Positions 9,630 through 17,714 of a DNA stretch of 64,000 nt are shown here, in pieces. Position numbers and translations under genes: made by a program. The DNA comes from Exiguobacterium artemiae 255-15 (GTDB lineage Bacteria; Bacillota; Bacilli; Exiguobacteriales; Exiguobacteriaceae), in the NCBI RefSeq assembly GCF_000019905.1, contig NC_010556.1:2382001-2446000 (forward strand), read 5' to 3'. Each line of letters opens with the position of its first letter. The stretch's first letter is position 1. The notes beneath the pieces were generated by a model, which did no database searches, was not told the origin of the DNA, and worked only from the letters and a program-made list of their open reading frames with translations.

Positions 9630-10136
9630 ATGCGACCATTCCATAATGACGAAAAGTATCGAATCACGAAACGGACCGTTGCGATCTTACCGTGCTATGA
9701 CATGATGAAACAATCCATCATCGTCCTGGAAGACGGATCAACGATCATGACACCGCTTCGTCCGTATCAACTCCTGCAGCTCTCCTGCAGACAGTACAAC
9801 AGTTCCATCGAGGAACGGATCGTCACCGCCAAACGTGTCTCTTCCGTGAAAGGAAAAGTCCCTGTCGTCATCGAACCGACACTCGGTCTCGTCTTTTTCC
9901 CTACCAAATCACCAAAACGTGATGATTGCGAGTGGTACGCCTGGAGCCACATGTCCGAAGTCATCGAGGAAGACGGACAGACTAAACTCAAAACTCGTAA
10001 CGGCATGATCCTTCCCGTAAACGCCTCTCCTTACATCGTCCGCAACCAAATGAAAGCAACCGGCGAGCTGATGGCTCGTTACCAGCAATTGAACGCGATG
10101 ACATTAGAGGACCGCTTTAATGCAATCAAATCGTAA
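9630..10136 (+). CDS. comK: ComK-family competence transcription factor
   Basis: 168 residues resembling ComK, the master activator of DNA-uptake genes in Bacillus. Recognised from the pattern: an early strand TVAILPCYD, the SCR box (LSCRQYNSS, compare SCRFFGSS in B. subtilis), the stretch PVVIEPTLGLVFFPTKSP followed by a Cys-x-Trp element (DDCEWYAWSHMSEV, compare QCGWISHVHVKEF), and GMILPVNASPYIVRNQ (compare KTMELPISYNSFENQ). It is shorter than B. subtilis ComK (192), lacking part of the C-terminal tail. Monocistronic, with its own terminator. ComFA/ComFC in the same window are classic ComK targets. It could also be a ComK paralogue without a role in competence. Confidence 0.8.
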   Translation: MRPFHNDEKYRITKRTVAILPCYDMMKQSIIVLEDGSTIMTPLRPYQLLQLSCRQYNSSIEERIVTAKRVSSVKGKVPVVIEPTLGLVFFPTKSPKRDDCEWYAWSHMSEVIEEDGQTKLKTRNGMILPVNASPYIVRNQMKATGELMARYQQLNAMTLEDRFNAIKS

Positions 10137-10143
10137 AAAAAAT

Positions 10144-10176
10144 GGGTTGGGCGATGATTTCGCTCAATCCTTTTTT
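10144..10176 (+). terminator. Terminator of comK, overlapping the next promoter
   Basis: Stem GGGTTGGGCG/CGCTCAATCC (two G-U pairs), 7-base loop, six T. The downstream arm overlaps the -35 region of the sigma-D-like promoter at 10164-10190. Confidence 0.85.
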
Positions 10177-10190
10177 GTTTGTGCCGATAT
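10164..10190 (+). promoter_or_regulatory. Sigma-D-like promoter of the accessory flagellar island
   Basis: GCCGATAT at 10183-10190 is an exact sigma-D -10 box; the -35 position 15 bases upstream reads TCAA (consensus TAAA). A TATAAT at 10190-10195 without a good -35 could serve sigma-A as well. Confidence 0.6.
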
Positions 10191-10230
10191 ATAATAAGAT
10201 GAAGAATTTTTCAAGAAAGGAGGTTCATCG

Positions 10231-12162
10231 ATGAATATCCAGATGAATCCAACGAGTCCGACCCGTTCCGCCCCCACGACCACCTTATCGGAGACCAAAA
10301 CATACAGCGGGACCGTCCTCGAAAAGACGGGTCCGAATACAGCTCTCGTCCAGGTCGGCCGCGAGAAGGTCGAGATGACCTTCACCGGTGATGTTCCGGA
10401 AGGCACGTTTCAATTCCAGGTCAAAGGCCAGACGGCAGAAGGTTATCTGATCGAACAGGTAACGGAACAGACCGAGCCCGATGTCCCGGTAACCGGACCA
10501 ACGAAACCGGATTCGTCTGGTGTCGATGCGACCTTACTCGACAATCTACCGCCGGAATTAAAACAAGCCGTCGCCCGGTTGCTTGCGACCGGTCAACTGC
10601 CTCAGACGCCGGAAACGGTTGCCCGGCTCGTCGCTGCCCTGCAAGGGACGTATAAAGATTTAGTCTTACAACTCGTCACCCGTCCGTCCGACAGTGCGTT
10701 GCCGGCTGACGCCGACGTCCTGATTGCCCAGTTGCTCGGCTCAACCGATTCGTTGGTCGACGTCTTACCGGAGCGCCAGGCGGTCCTCGAGAAACCGACG
10801 CTCAGCAACGTCATCGCGCTCGATGTTGCCCGTGCGACGCTTCCGACGCATCACGATATCGATCAAGCAACACCGGTCGCCCTCCGGCAGATTGCGGCGC
10901 ATGTCCCAGCAGACGCCCGACCGGATCTCCTCGCCCAAATCGACCGCGGTGAACTACCAGAAGTCCGTGAACAGTTGCGGTCTTATTTCCCGAGTGAACG
11001 TCCGGTACTCTCGGAGCGACCAGCGCCAAGCAAACTGGAACAACTGACCGCTGTCATTGCGCAAGCACAAGCAGCACCGGCGGAAAAAAACGTTCCGTCC
11101 GCTGCACCGATCCGGTCGAATTTGACGGTCATCGCTGAAGTGACACCCCGGCTGGCCGAAGTGACCAATGATTTCCGGCGTGAGCAGCGAACGATCGTCT
11201 CGCAACTGCGGCAAATCGAACCGCTTGTCGAAGAACGCCCACTCCAGATGGCCCAAGTGATTGAAAGTACGGCGAACCGCCTACGGCAAACGTTCCAGCA
11301 GACGGACGCGATGTTACATACGAGCATGCGTGACGAAAAACAACTGATCCAACTGTTGTCGAAACTCGAACGCGGAACAGAACTGGCCCTGCTCGGACGC
11401 GGGACGGAAGCAAAAGCCGTCGTCCAGGAAGTCCGCCTGGCGCTGGAAGCGTTCCGCTACTCCCCGGCAAACGTCCGGACCGCTTACTTATCGGAACTGA
11501 ATCCGGGCTTACGGCCGGTTGTTGCCAACCCGCAAACGCCGGTTCCGTCGCAAAGCCAGCCGGTATCACCAAACCAGCCGGCTTCGACCGGACAACGACC
11601 GATTCCCTATGAGCCGGGACAAAACAGTCCGCGTGTCCTGCAGGAGACAGTCCAAAAAACGCTCCAGTTGCAGACGGCAGAATTGAAACTCGCGACACCG
11701 GCAGCGAACCCGGAAGCGGCAAAACTGCAAACGTTTCTGAATACGCAGCAACAGGTCAATAAACCGGACAATAACCAGCAACTGCAGCAACTATTGCTCG
11801 CCCTGCCCGTCCAGCTTGTCGAAGGGACGGCCGGACTGCACGTCCACTTACAAAATAAACGACCGGATGAAGTCATCGACTGGGAAAACAACACGTTGTA
11901 CGTCCAGCTCGAGACCCCACGCCTCGGCGACATCGGCGTCCGTGTCGAAACGGTCAACCGGAAGATGCAGATTACGATTGAAAATGATTTCCCGCTCCTC
12001 GAGCGCCTGGCAACGCCGTTTCTCGAACGGACGACGGAAGCCCTGCAGGCGACCGGTTATCAGGATGTCCGGATCCGGTTTGATGCCTTTACGAAAGACC
12101 AAACGACACCGGAAACCGTCAAACCGGACGAGACACCAACCGGTTACGACTACCGGATTTAA
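10231..12162 (+). CDS. FliK-like flagellar hook-length control protein (YlqG-like)
   Basis: 643-residue protein. The N-terminal 100 residues form small beta-rich repeats (SGTVLEKTGPNTALVQVG), the middle is long, helical and rich in Gln, Pro and Arg, and the last about 110 residues (LLALPVQLVEGTAGLHVHLQNK to YQDVRIRFDAF) have the fold pattern of the FliK C-terminal domain. FliK measures hook length and switches export specificity. It stands directly before an FlhB C-domain homologue, a pairing also seen as ylqG-ylqH in B. subtilis, where the role is unknown. AAAGGAGG ribosome site. The true fliK with the main hook-basal body genes would be elsewhere in the genome. Confidence 0.7.
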   Translation: MNIQMNPTSPTRSAPTTTLSETKTYSGTVLEKTGPNTALVQVGREKVEMTFTGDVPEGTFQFQVKGQTAEGYLIEQVTEQTEPDVPVTGPTKPDSSGVDATLLDNLPPELKQAVARLLATGQLPQTPETVARLVAALQGTYKDLVLQLVTRPSDSALPADADVLIAQLLGSTDSLVDVLPERQAVLEKPTLSNVIALDVARATLPTHHDIDQATPVALRQIAAHVPADARPDLLAQIDRGELPEVREQLRSYFPSERPVLSERPAPSKLEQLTAVIAQAQAAPAEKNVPSAAPIRSNLTVIAEVTPRLAEVTNDFRREQRTIVSQLRQIEPLVEERPLQMAQVIESTANRLRQTFQQTDAMLHTSMRDEKQLIQLLSKLERGTELALLGRGTEAKAVVQEVRLALEAFRYSPANVRTAYLSELNPGLRPVVANPQTPVPSQSQPVSPNQPASTGQRPIPYEPGQNSPRVLQETVQKTLQLQTAELKLATPAANPEAAKLQTFLNTQQQVNKPDNNQQLQQLLLALPVQLVEGTAGLHVHLQNKRPDEVIDWENNTLYVQLETPRLGDIGVRVETVNRKMQITIENDFPLLERLATPFLERTTEALQATGYQDVRIRFDAFTKDQTTPETVKPDETPTGYDYRI

Positions 12163-12171
12163 GGAGGCCCT

Positions 12172-12462
12172 ATGTACCAGAAAATTGATTTAAAACACCG
12201 CAAGTCAGCGGCCGTCCTCCGGTATGATGAAGCGTCGGGCAATGCCCCAATCGTCGTCGCCCGGGCAACGGGTGCCGCAGCGGACCGGATTTTACAGGAA
12301 GCCCGGGCAAGCGGCGTCGCGATTGAACAGGATACGTCGTTGCTCGGTCATCTGCTTGACCTCGATCTCGGAACGGCGATTCCCCCGCAACTCTATGATG
12401 TGATGGCTGAATTGCTACTGTTGATTGAAGAACTCGATCACGCGAAAGGACGGAACTCATGA
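12172..12462 (+). CDS. FlhB C-terminal domain homologue (YlqH/FhlB-like)
   Basis: 96 residues covering only the cytoplasmic substrate-switch domain of FlhB/YscU proteins, with no membrane part. The family autocleavage motif NPTH is replaced by NAPI (GNAPIVVARATG), yet the following pattern A-x-G-x-x-x-A-D-R-I and the closing LYDVMAELL helix are kept. Without the NPTH motif it cannot self-cleave as FlhB does. Its ribosome site TAAGGAGG overlaps the stop of the FliK-like gene and its TGA overlaps the next ATG (ATGA), so the three are coupled. Confidence 0.8.
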   Translation: MYQKIDLKHRKSAAVLRYDEASGNAPIVVARATGAAADRILQEARASGVAIEQDTSLLGHLLDLDLGTAIPPQLYDVMAELLLLIEELDHAKGRNS

Positions 12463-12851
12463 CCGAACAGGAACTGTATCAAATGACTCCGCAACAATTG
12501 ACGGAGACGATGTTAAAAGGACTCGTCTTTCAATATGACCAGGCGATCATCGGTCGCGACGAGCGCCGGTTCGATACCGTCAACGTCCGTCTGCAAAAAG
12601 CGTACCAGCTGCTCGAGAAACTGCAGGCCGGACTGAACGACGAAGGCGGCATCATCACGGCACAACTCGATCAACTGTACTACTACTTAGCCGAACAGAC
12701 GTTACAGGCTTACATCGAACCAACACGCTTGGAAGAATTGTTGCAACTGACGGAAGAATTGCTCGTCACCTGGCAAGCAGCCAGTCTGAAGAAAGACCGT
12801 CCCCTCGTTCGGGCGGCACACCATGAGCGTTACGAAGGGATGGACTATTAA
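12459..12851 (+). CDS. FliS-like flagellin export chaperone (island copy)
   Basis: 130-residue, all-helical protein. The start MTPQQLTETMLKGLVFQYDQAI corresponds to the FliS helix that follows the flexible N-terminus, and the spacing of hydrophobics and the closing helix with W (LVTWQAA) fit FliS. FliS binds the flagellin C-terminus in the cytoplasm and delivers it for export. It starts within the stop of the FlhB-like gene (ATGA) and its own stop overlaps the flagellin ATG (TAATG), so it is most likely the dedicated chaperone of that flagellin. It is quite diverged from the main FliS at 17331-17702. Confidence 0.75.
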   Translation: MTEQELYQMTPQQLTETMLKGLVFQYDQAIIGRDERRFDTVNVRLQKAYQLLEKLQAGLNDEGGIITAQLDQLYYYLAEQTLQAYIEPTRLEELLQLTEELLVTWQAASLKKDRPLVRAAHHERYEGMDY

Positions 12852-13741
12852 TGCGGATTTCAAACAATGTACAGGCTTTGAAAGCCTACCGAAACTTAAG
12901 CGCCAATCAGCTGAACGTTAAAACGACGATGGATAAACTGTCGAGCGGTCAAAAAATCAACCGCGGTGCTGATGACGCGGCCGGTCTCGCAATTTCTGAA
13001 AAGATGCGGAACCGTCTTAAAGCGCTTGATAAAGCGGAACAAAACGTCCTCGACGGCATTTCGATGGTCCAGACGGTCGAAGGCGGACTCAGTGAGACGC
13101 ACAATCTGTTGCAACGGATGCGGGAACTGGCCGTCCAAGCCGGTAATGGAACACTCGCGACGGAAGACCGGACAGCGATTCAGGAAGAAATCAACCAGTT
13201 GACGAACGAAGTCTCACGGATTGCCGAGACGACACAGTTTAACGGCAAAAAATTACTGACAGGTGGATACGGAAAAGACAATGCCGTCTTTATCCAGACA
13301 AACGCCGGTGCGAGTGAAGGCATCTCTTTGACGATCAATGATATGCGGGCACGTAACATCGGGATCGCCTCGACGACACAACTGAACGAAAATGTCCGTC
13401 CTCTCGATTTCCCGAGTGACGACGGCACACCGGAATACGCGCTCAGCGTCATGACGAGCAGTGACGCCGAGCAAGCAATCAGTCTGTACACGAAGGCGAT
13501 CGATACGATTTCCCAACAACGGGCGCAACTCGGCGCGATCCAAAACCGGTTCGAAGCAATGTCATCCGTCCTCAGCGTCAGCAAGGAAAACCTGACGGCA
13601 TCCGAGTCACGGATTCGTGACACCGATATGGCACGTGAGATGATGGAGTATGCGAAGTACAACATTCTCAATCAATCGGGCATGGCGATGATCGCGCAAG
13701 CCAACGCCTTGCCGCAAGGCGTCTTACAATTACTCAACTAA
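12851..13741 (+). CDS. Flagellin, second copy (accessory island)
   Basis: Filament protein of 296 residues. N-terminal D0/D1 (MRISNNVQALKAYRNLSANQ, then SGQKINRGADDAAGLAISEKMR) and C-terminal D1/D0 (AQLGAIQNRFEAMSSVLSVS, ESRIRDTDMAREMMEYAKYNIL, ending PQGVLQLLN) are intact; the variable middle (about 155-200) is short. It is clearly different from the main flagellin at 21011-21838, mainly in the middle and in the helix DMAREMMEYAKYNILNQSGMA. The start codon overlaps the FliS-like stop. It could form an alternative or minor filament. Confidence 0.95.
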   Translation: MRISNNVQALKAYRNLSANQLNVKTTMDKLSSGQKINRGADDAAGLAISEKMRNRLKALDKAEQNVLDGISMVQTVEGGLSETHNLLQRMRELAVQAGNGTLATEDRTAIQEEINQLTNEVSRIAETTQFNGKKLLTGGYGKDNAVFIQTNAGASEGISLTINDMRARNIGIASTTQLNENVRPLDFPSDDGTPEYALSVMTSSDAEQAISLYTKAIDTISQQRAQLGAIQNRFEAMSSVLSVSKENLTASESRIRDTDMAREMMEYAKYNILNQSGMAMIAQANALPQGVLQLLN

Positions 13742-13759
13742 CGAAAGGTGGAATCACCG

Positions 13760-14200
13760 ATGGACATCCGGCGCATCCAAGAAACAAGCCGTCTGCAGAC
13801 ACCGAAGACCGGACCACGCGAGGTGGAAGCATCGACGACGTTTTCGGCTCTGATGCAAGATAAACGCGAGCATAAAGGCTACGAACGCCTCCAGCAAAAA
13901 TTGATGCTCGTTGAAGAACACGGTCAACTGCTGGCGGAAAGTCAGACGATCGAACACCTCGAAGCCTATAAAGAAAAAATCAAGGATTTCCTGAAGGATG
14001 CTCTTGATCAATCGCAACAAATTGAAGAAAAACGTGGCTTCAACCGCCGCGGTCGGATGAAAATCTATAAGGTCGTCGAACAGGTCGACGCTAAACTGCT
14101 CCAACTGACCGACAACGTCATTTCCGGCGAATCACGCCGCCTTGAGATTTTGGATCAAATCGGCGAAATCAAAGGAATGCTCGTCAACGTTTTTGTCTAA
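13760..14200 (+). CDS. YaaR family protein (DUF327)
   Basis: 146 residues, mostly helical and charged, with the family pattern FSALMQ near the start and RRGRMKIYKVVEQVDAKLLQLTDNVI in the second half. The ATG at 13760 is used: AAAGGTGG lies 8 bases before it, whereas the in-frame GTG at 13748 falls inside that ribosome site. YaaR proteins have no firm biochemical role; they are small cytoplasmic proteins of Bacillota. Its place 18 bases after the flagellin gene suggests a link with flagellin expression or assembly. Confidence 0.75.
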   Translation: MDIRRIQETSRLQTPKTGPREVEASTTFSALMQDKREHKGYERLQQKLMLVEEHGQLLAESQTIEHLEAYKEKIKDFLKDALDQSQQIEEKRGFNRRGRMKIYKVVEQVDAKLLQLTDNVISGESRRLEILDQIGEIKGMLVNVFV

Positions 14201-14223
14201 ATTCATCTTGAGGAGCCACCCCG

Positions 14224-14892
14224 ATGCCCGACCTCTATCTTAAAAAATGCCGTTGCCCCTATTGTCTGAAAGAAACAGAGACGAAACGGGTCTTGAGTCG
14301 CCATATCCGAGTCGACAAAACGGATCGTGACGGGATGATCCATTACAAAGGATCGAACGTCTACTATTATGAGCCGGTCCAGTGCACACACTGCCGGTTC
14401 CTGTTTCACGATACGTTCGGTAAGTTGCCACCCGACGTCCGGGAGACGCTCGCAACCAACATCTTGCCGACACTACCAATCCTGCCGTTTGCGGCAACCG
14501 AACGAACAGCAGACCAAGCCCTGCAACTCTATAAACTGTGCCTCTATACCGCGCAGATCACCCGGCAAAAAGACGCTATCCAAGCGATGCTTGGCGTCCG
14601 GATTGCCTGGCTGTATCGTTTGATCGGCAATCACGAACAGGAACTGCTCTGGATGGAGCGGGCTGTTGTGAAGTATGAAGCACTTTATGAATCGTATACT
14701 GATCCGGTGGACACCGGAATTCCGGAAGATGTTCTGTTGCTCCGACTCGCCGATCTGCATGCCGTGCTGGAACGGACGACCGAAGCCCGCACCTGGTACA
14801 GCGTCATCTTTCAAAGTAAAACGGTCTCCGACCGGGTCAAGAAGGATGCCCGGCACCACTGGGAACTGTACCGGGAACAGCACGACCTCTAA
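14224..14892 (+). CDS. DUF2225 family protein with N-terminal zinc ribbon
   Basis: 222 residues. The first 70 carry two CxxC pairs (CRCPYC near residue 10 and CTHC near 59) that should bind zinc, the hallmark of DUF2225; the remainder is helical and resembles TPR packing (LRIAWLYRLIGNHEQELLWMERAV; LHAVLERTTEARTWYSVIF). Function unknown. It is the last gene of the island operon before a terminator. GAGGAG ribosome site; 23 bases after the YaaR gene. Confidence 0.75.
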   Translation: MPDLYLKKCRCPYCLKETETKRVLSRHIRVDKTDRDGMIHYKGSNVYYYEPVQCTHCRFLFHDTFGKLPPDVRETLATNILPTLPILPFAATERTADQALQLYKLCLYTAQITRQKDAIQAMLGVRIAWLYRLIGNHEQELLWMERAVVKYEALYESYTDPVDTGIPEDVLLLRLADLHAVLERTTEARTWYSVIFQSKTVSDRVKKDARHHWELYREQHDL

Positions 14893-14932
14893 CCCTGTTC
14901 GTCTTCGATGTGCGAGATGAAACAGGGTTTTC
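14891..14932 (+). terminator. Terminator at the end of the flagellin-island operon
   Basis: AACCCTGTT/AACAGGGTT arms with an internal partly paired loop, followed by TTTTCT. Its end touches the -35 of the next promoter. Confidence 0.7.
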
Positions 14933-14960
14933 TGACTTCATGCCGAAACAGAACTATAAC
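14932..14960 (+). promoter_or_regulatory. Sigma-A-like promoter of the diguanylate cyclase gene
   Basis: CTGACT (14932-14937), 17-base spacer, TATAAC (14955-14960), directly after the upstream terminator and 28 bases before the ATG. Confidence 0.6.
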
Positions 14961-14988
14961 TACTCTATTTTAGAAAGGAGGCGAACCC

Positions 14989-16737
14989 ATGACCCGGCGC
15001 TCCACTCTCATCCTCTATCTCGGTCTCATCTATTTGGTTTTATTCATGACGTTTGATCCCGTCATCACACCAATGATTGCCGGCACCAGTACGTTAATCG
15101 GTTTAAGCTATTGTGCCCGCTTGGCTTATCTCCACTTCCTCAAGCCGTCCCAGCACCCGTACCGCTTGATTGGTCAAGCCGTGCTGCTGTTTTGGCTCGG
15201 TCTTGTGATTAACTTCGTGTTGGCTTTATTGCCGAGCCGGTTTCATCCTGTCTGGTCGGATGCACTCGCGAACGTTACGTTAACGCTCTTTTTATTCATG
15301 ACGGCCCTTGTTCTGTTCCGGTTGATTGACTGGTCGTCGTTCCAGCAAAACCGCTTGCTGTATCTTGACGGTTTTATTCTTTTTGGTATGGTGTTCGTCT
15401 TCAGTTATGTCCTGATTTTACGGCGGCTCCCCGACTTCGCCCGGACGCCGCTTGAACTGGTCGCGATGACGGTATATTGCTGTTGTTTTTCTCTTCTGTT
15501 ACTGGCTTTTTTAATGCTCTATACGACCGGACTGCGCGGAAAAAAACACCAACTGTTGGTCCAGTCGGTTGCCCTGTTTTGCGTGACGAACCTCGGATAT
15601 TATATTTTTTTAGTCCGCGACCAACTGGATCTCGCGGCGTTCTTTTTACCGCTTTATCCGGTCAGTCTTTGGAGGCTGTTGCTGTATTTCCATGATGCGC
15701 CGTCTGTCGCGTCCGGACAGCGGCAATTGTCACGACCGTACCTGCCTTACCTCAGCCTTGTTTCGCTGTTAATCTGGATTACATTTTTTGATGTCCCCCG
15801 GATTGTCTACCTCTTAGCGGTCACGATTTTATTTTCACTGTTCTTGGTGCGGCAAGTCCTGTCCGAACGGTTGAACCGACAACTGTTACAGGAACACGAA
15901 GTCGTCCAGCTCGATCTCGCCGATCGGGTCAAAGCAAAAACCGCCCTGCTGGAAATCCGGAAAGAAGAGTACCGCCGGCTGTTTTTAGACCATCCGCAAC
16001 CGATTCTCCAAATCACGCGAACCGGTGCCGTGCAAGCGATGAATCCGGCGGCACATGTCAGTTTCGGCGAACAGATTCCGGAACGTTTATTGAATCAGGT
16101 ACAGCAGAAAATCACTCAACTGGAGAGCAGCCTGAAACTGCTCTTACAGGACCATGACCTGACCTATGAAACGACACTGATCCCGGTGCCGGACCATGAT
16201 TATGTCTATGTTCTGTTATCCGACATTACGGAAAAACTCGAGCAGCAACAGTGGCTGGAGGAGCTCGGCTATCACGACGCCTTGACACGGTTACCGAATC
16301 GCCGGTACTTCGAAGATTTCCTGCAAGAACGGTTGGCGCAGATTGACGCCGGTTCGTTGCTGTTCCTTGATCTCGACGGGTTTAAGCAGGTCAACGATTC
16401 GTACGGTCATGATGCGGGTGACTATGTCCTGCAAGAGACGGCGAACCGACTCCGGCTCCATCTCGAGGAACACGAAGTCGCGGCCCGGCTCGGCGGTGAC
16501 GAGTTCATCGTCTTCTTACCCCGTTCGAAAGCAGAGACGATCCGCTACACGGAAGACTTGATTGACCAACTTAACCAACCGTTCTGGTTCCAGGGGACGG
16601 CGATGTCGGTTACACCTTCGATCGGGATTGCCCGGTATCCGGAAGACGGCGCGACGACAAGTCTGCTGTTGATCCGGGCCGACGAAGCGATGTACAGTGT
16701 CAAACAGCATGAAAAAAATGCCTATCGGTTCAAATGA
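14989..16737 (+). CDS. Membrane-bound diguanylate cyclase (GGDEF)
   Basis: Makes the second messenger c-di-GMP from two GTP. 582 residues: eight or nine hydrophobic helices in the first 300, a short linker helix, a PAS-like segment (about 325-420, EEYRRLFLDHPQPILQI), then a GGDEF domain (about 425-582). The active-site motif is canonical: RLGGDEFIVF, preceded by DLDGFKQVNDSYGHDAGD. An I-site of the RxxD type is not obvious at the usual position. No EAL domain. It has its own promoter, AAAGGAGG ribosome site and terminator, so it is probably regulated apart from the flagellin island although adjacent to it. Confidence 0.93.
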   Translation: MTRRSTLILYLGLIYLVLFMTFDPVITPMIAGTSTLIGLSYCARLAYLHFLKPSQHPYRLIGQAVLLFWLGLVINFVLALLPSRFHPVWSDALANVTLTLFLFMTALVLFRLIDWSSFQQNRLLYLDGFILFGMVFVFSYVLILRRLPDFARTPLELVAMTVYCCCFSLLLLAFLMLYTTGLRGKKHQLLVQSVALFCVTNLGYYIFLVRDQLDLAAFFLPLYPVSLWRLLLYFHDAPSVASGQRQLSRPYLPYLSLVSLLIWITFFDVPRIVYLLAVTILFSLFLVRQVLSERLNRQLLQEHEVVQLDLADRVKAKTALLEIRKEEYRRLFLDHPQPILQITRTGAVQAMNPAAHVSFGEQIPERLLNQVQQKITQLESSLKLLLQDHDLTYETTLIPVPDHDYVYVLLSDITEKLEQQQWLEELGYHDALTRLPNRRYFEDFLQERLAQIDAGSLLFLDLDGFKQVNDSYGHDAGDYVLQETANRLRLHLEEHEVAARLGGDEFIVFLPRSKAETIRYTEDLIDQLNQPFWFQGTAMSVTPSIGIARYPEDGATTSLLLIRADEAMYSVKQHEKNAYRFK

Positions 16738-16772
16738 AAAAGGATCTTCCGCAGGTGGAAGATCCTTTTTTC
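16736..16772. terminator. Bidirectional terminator
   Basis: Perfect stem AAAAAGGATCTTCC/GGAAGATCCTTTTTT with a 6-base loop; it can stop both the GGDEF gene and the small minus-strand gene at 16774. Confidence 0.92.
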
Positions 16773-16773
16773 G

Positions 16774-16953
16774 TTACAACGACTCGCGCCGATATTTTTC
16801 TTCTTCATACGCATCCGGTAAATCAGAAATCGGTCGTTCCGCTTCTTCCCAGGATTCCGACTCGACATCCGGTTCGATAAACTGATCGTACGAGCCGTCA
16901 GAGCGATAAAATGGTTTGACGACTTTTCGTTTCTTGTCTTCACGTTTTGTCAC
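16774..16953 (-). CDS. Small hypothetical protein, 59 residues, upstream-region neighbour of fliT
   Basis: GTG start at 16953 with a GGGAGG ribosome site 8-9 bases upstream, stop TAA at 16774, right against the shared terminator. The product (MTKREDKKRKVVKPFYRSDG...) has a basic N-terminus and a strongly acidic C-terminal half (VESESWEEAERPISDLPDAYEEE), without membrane or export signals. It follows fliT by 27 bases on the same strand and may be the last gene of the flaG-fliD-fliS-fliT transcript. Not recognised as any known family. Codon use resembles its neighbours. Confidence 0.65.
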   Translation of the reverse strand: MTKREDKKRKVVKPFYRSDGSYDQFIEPDVESESWEEAERPISDLPDAYEEEKYRRESL

Positions 16954-16980
16954 GCGCGATCCCTCCCTAAGGCTAGAAAG

Positions 16981-17334
16981 TTACTGACGAGAATCAAAAT
17001 ATGGTGAAAAACTGCCTTCGACTTCTTCATACGGATCGATATACGATTTCCGACTTGTTTTCGTCTGACGCAATTGATTGATTTGTACCCCTAATTTAGC
17101 GGTTTCTGACGATAATTTCAAGTCGATTTTTTGACTGTCGGCGACAAGCTCCTGAATAATGGCTTGATTGGCACCGGCGAGTAAGTTCGAGTGCGCTGCA
17201 ATGAATGCTTCCCGTTCATTGAGCAGGTTCTGAATCTTCAATAGCCATTCGTCATAGACGTCTTCCTCCGGTGTGTGTTCCAGCAGTTCCATCAGATGTT
17301 TGGTCTTCAGACGGAGCGGATCAAGCGGACTCAT
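16981..17334 (-). CDS. fliT: FliT-like flagellar chaperone
   Basis: 117 residues, helical and charged, unrecognisable by motif but in the fixed place of fliT after fliS. FliT is the export chaperone of the cap protein FliD. The ATG at 17334 overlaps the fliS stop (ATGA); the longer reading from 17367 would lie inside fliS. It has the expected length (B. subtilis FliT 113). Confidence 0.8.
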   Translation of the reverse strand: MSPLDPLRLKTKHLMELLEHTPEEDVYDEWLLKIQNLLNEREAFIAAHSNLLAGANQAIIQELVADSQKIDLKLSSETAKLGVQINQLRQTKTSRKSYIDPYEEVEGSFSPYFDSRQ

Positions 17335-17702
17335 CGTTGACGCGCGAGTTTCATCGCTTCTTTCCACGTCTCACGGAACTCTTCCGCAAAACCGATCACT
17401 TCGTCGATTGCCACGACATCATTCTTAACGTTGGCGTCAATCAGACGACCCTGCATGTAATCGTATAAATTATTCAAGTCTTTTGACAAAGCAATCGACT
17501 GGTTGAGCGTCAGTTGCAACTCCAAGATAATCGCTTGCGCTTTTTGGATGTTCGTATTTTTTTGTTCAATTAACCCTTGTTCGATTGCCCGTTTGGCAAG
17601 CATTGAAAATTTAATCAGTCCTTCATACAGCATTAACGTCAAATCTTGCGGTAGTGCTGTTGTAACAGAATTCGTTTGGTACGTCGCGTATGGGTTTGCC
17701 AT
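17331..17702 (-). CDS. fliS: Flagellin export chaperone FliS
   Basis: 123 residues; starts NPYATYQTNSVTTALPQDLTLMLYEGLIKF, the FliS signature in which YxxxxV and the LTLMLYEG helix contact flagellin. Binds Hag until export; in B. subtilis FliS-bound Hag is also needed for FliW sensing. TAAGGAGG ribosome site, 12 bases after fliD. Confidence 0.96.
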   Translation of the reverse strand: MANPYATYQTNSVTTALPQDLTLMLYEGLIKFSMLAKRAIEQGLIEQKNTNIQKAQAIILELQLTLNQSIALSKDLNNLYDYMQGRLIDANVKNDVVAIDEVIGFAEEFRETWKEAMKLARQR

Positions 17703-17714
17703 CTGAAGTCCTCC

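Noticed and set aside
10602-12102. Several long minus-strand frames opposite the FliK-like gene
   Set aside because: The plus-strand gene has the ribosome site, operon context and a recognisable C-terminal domain; the opposite frames are shadows of its codon bias.
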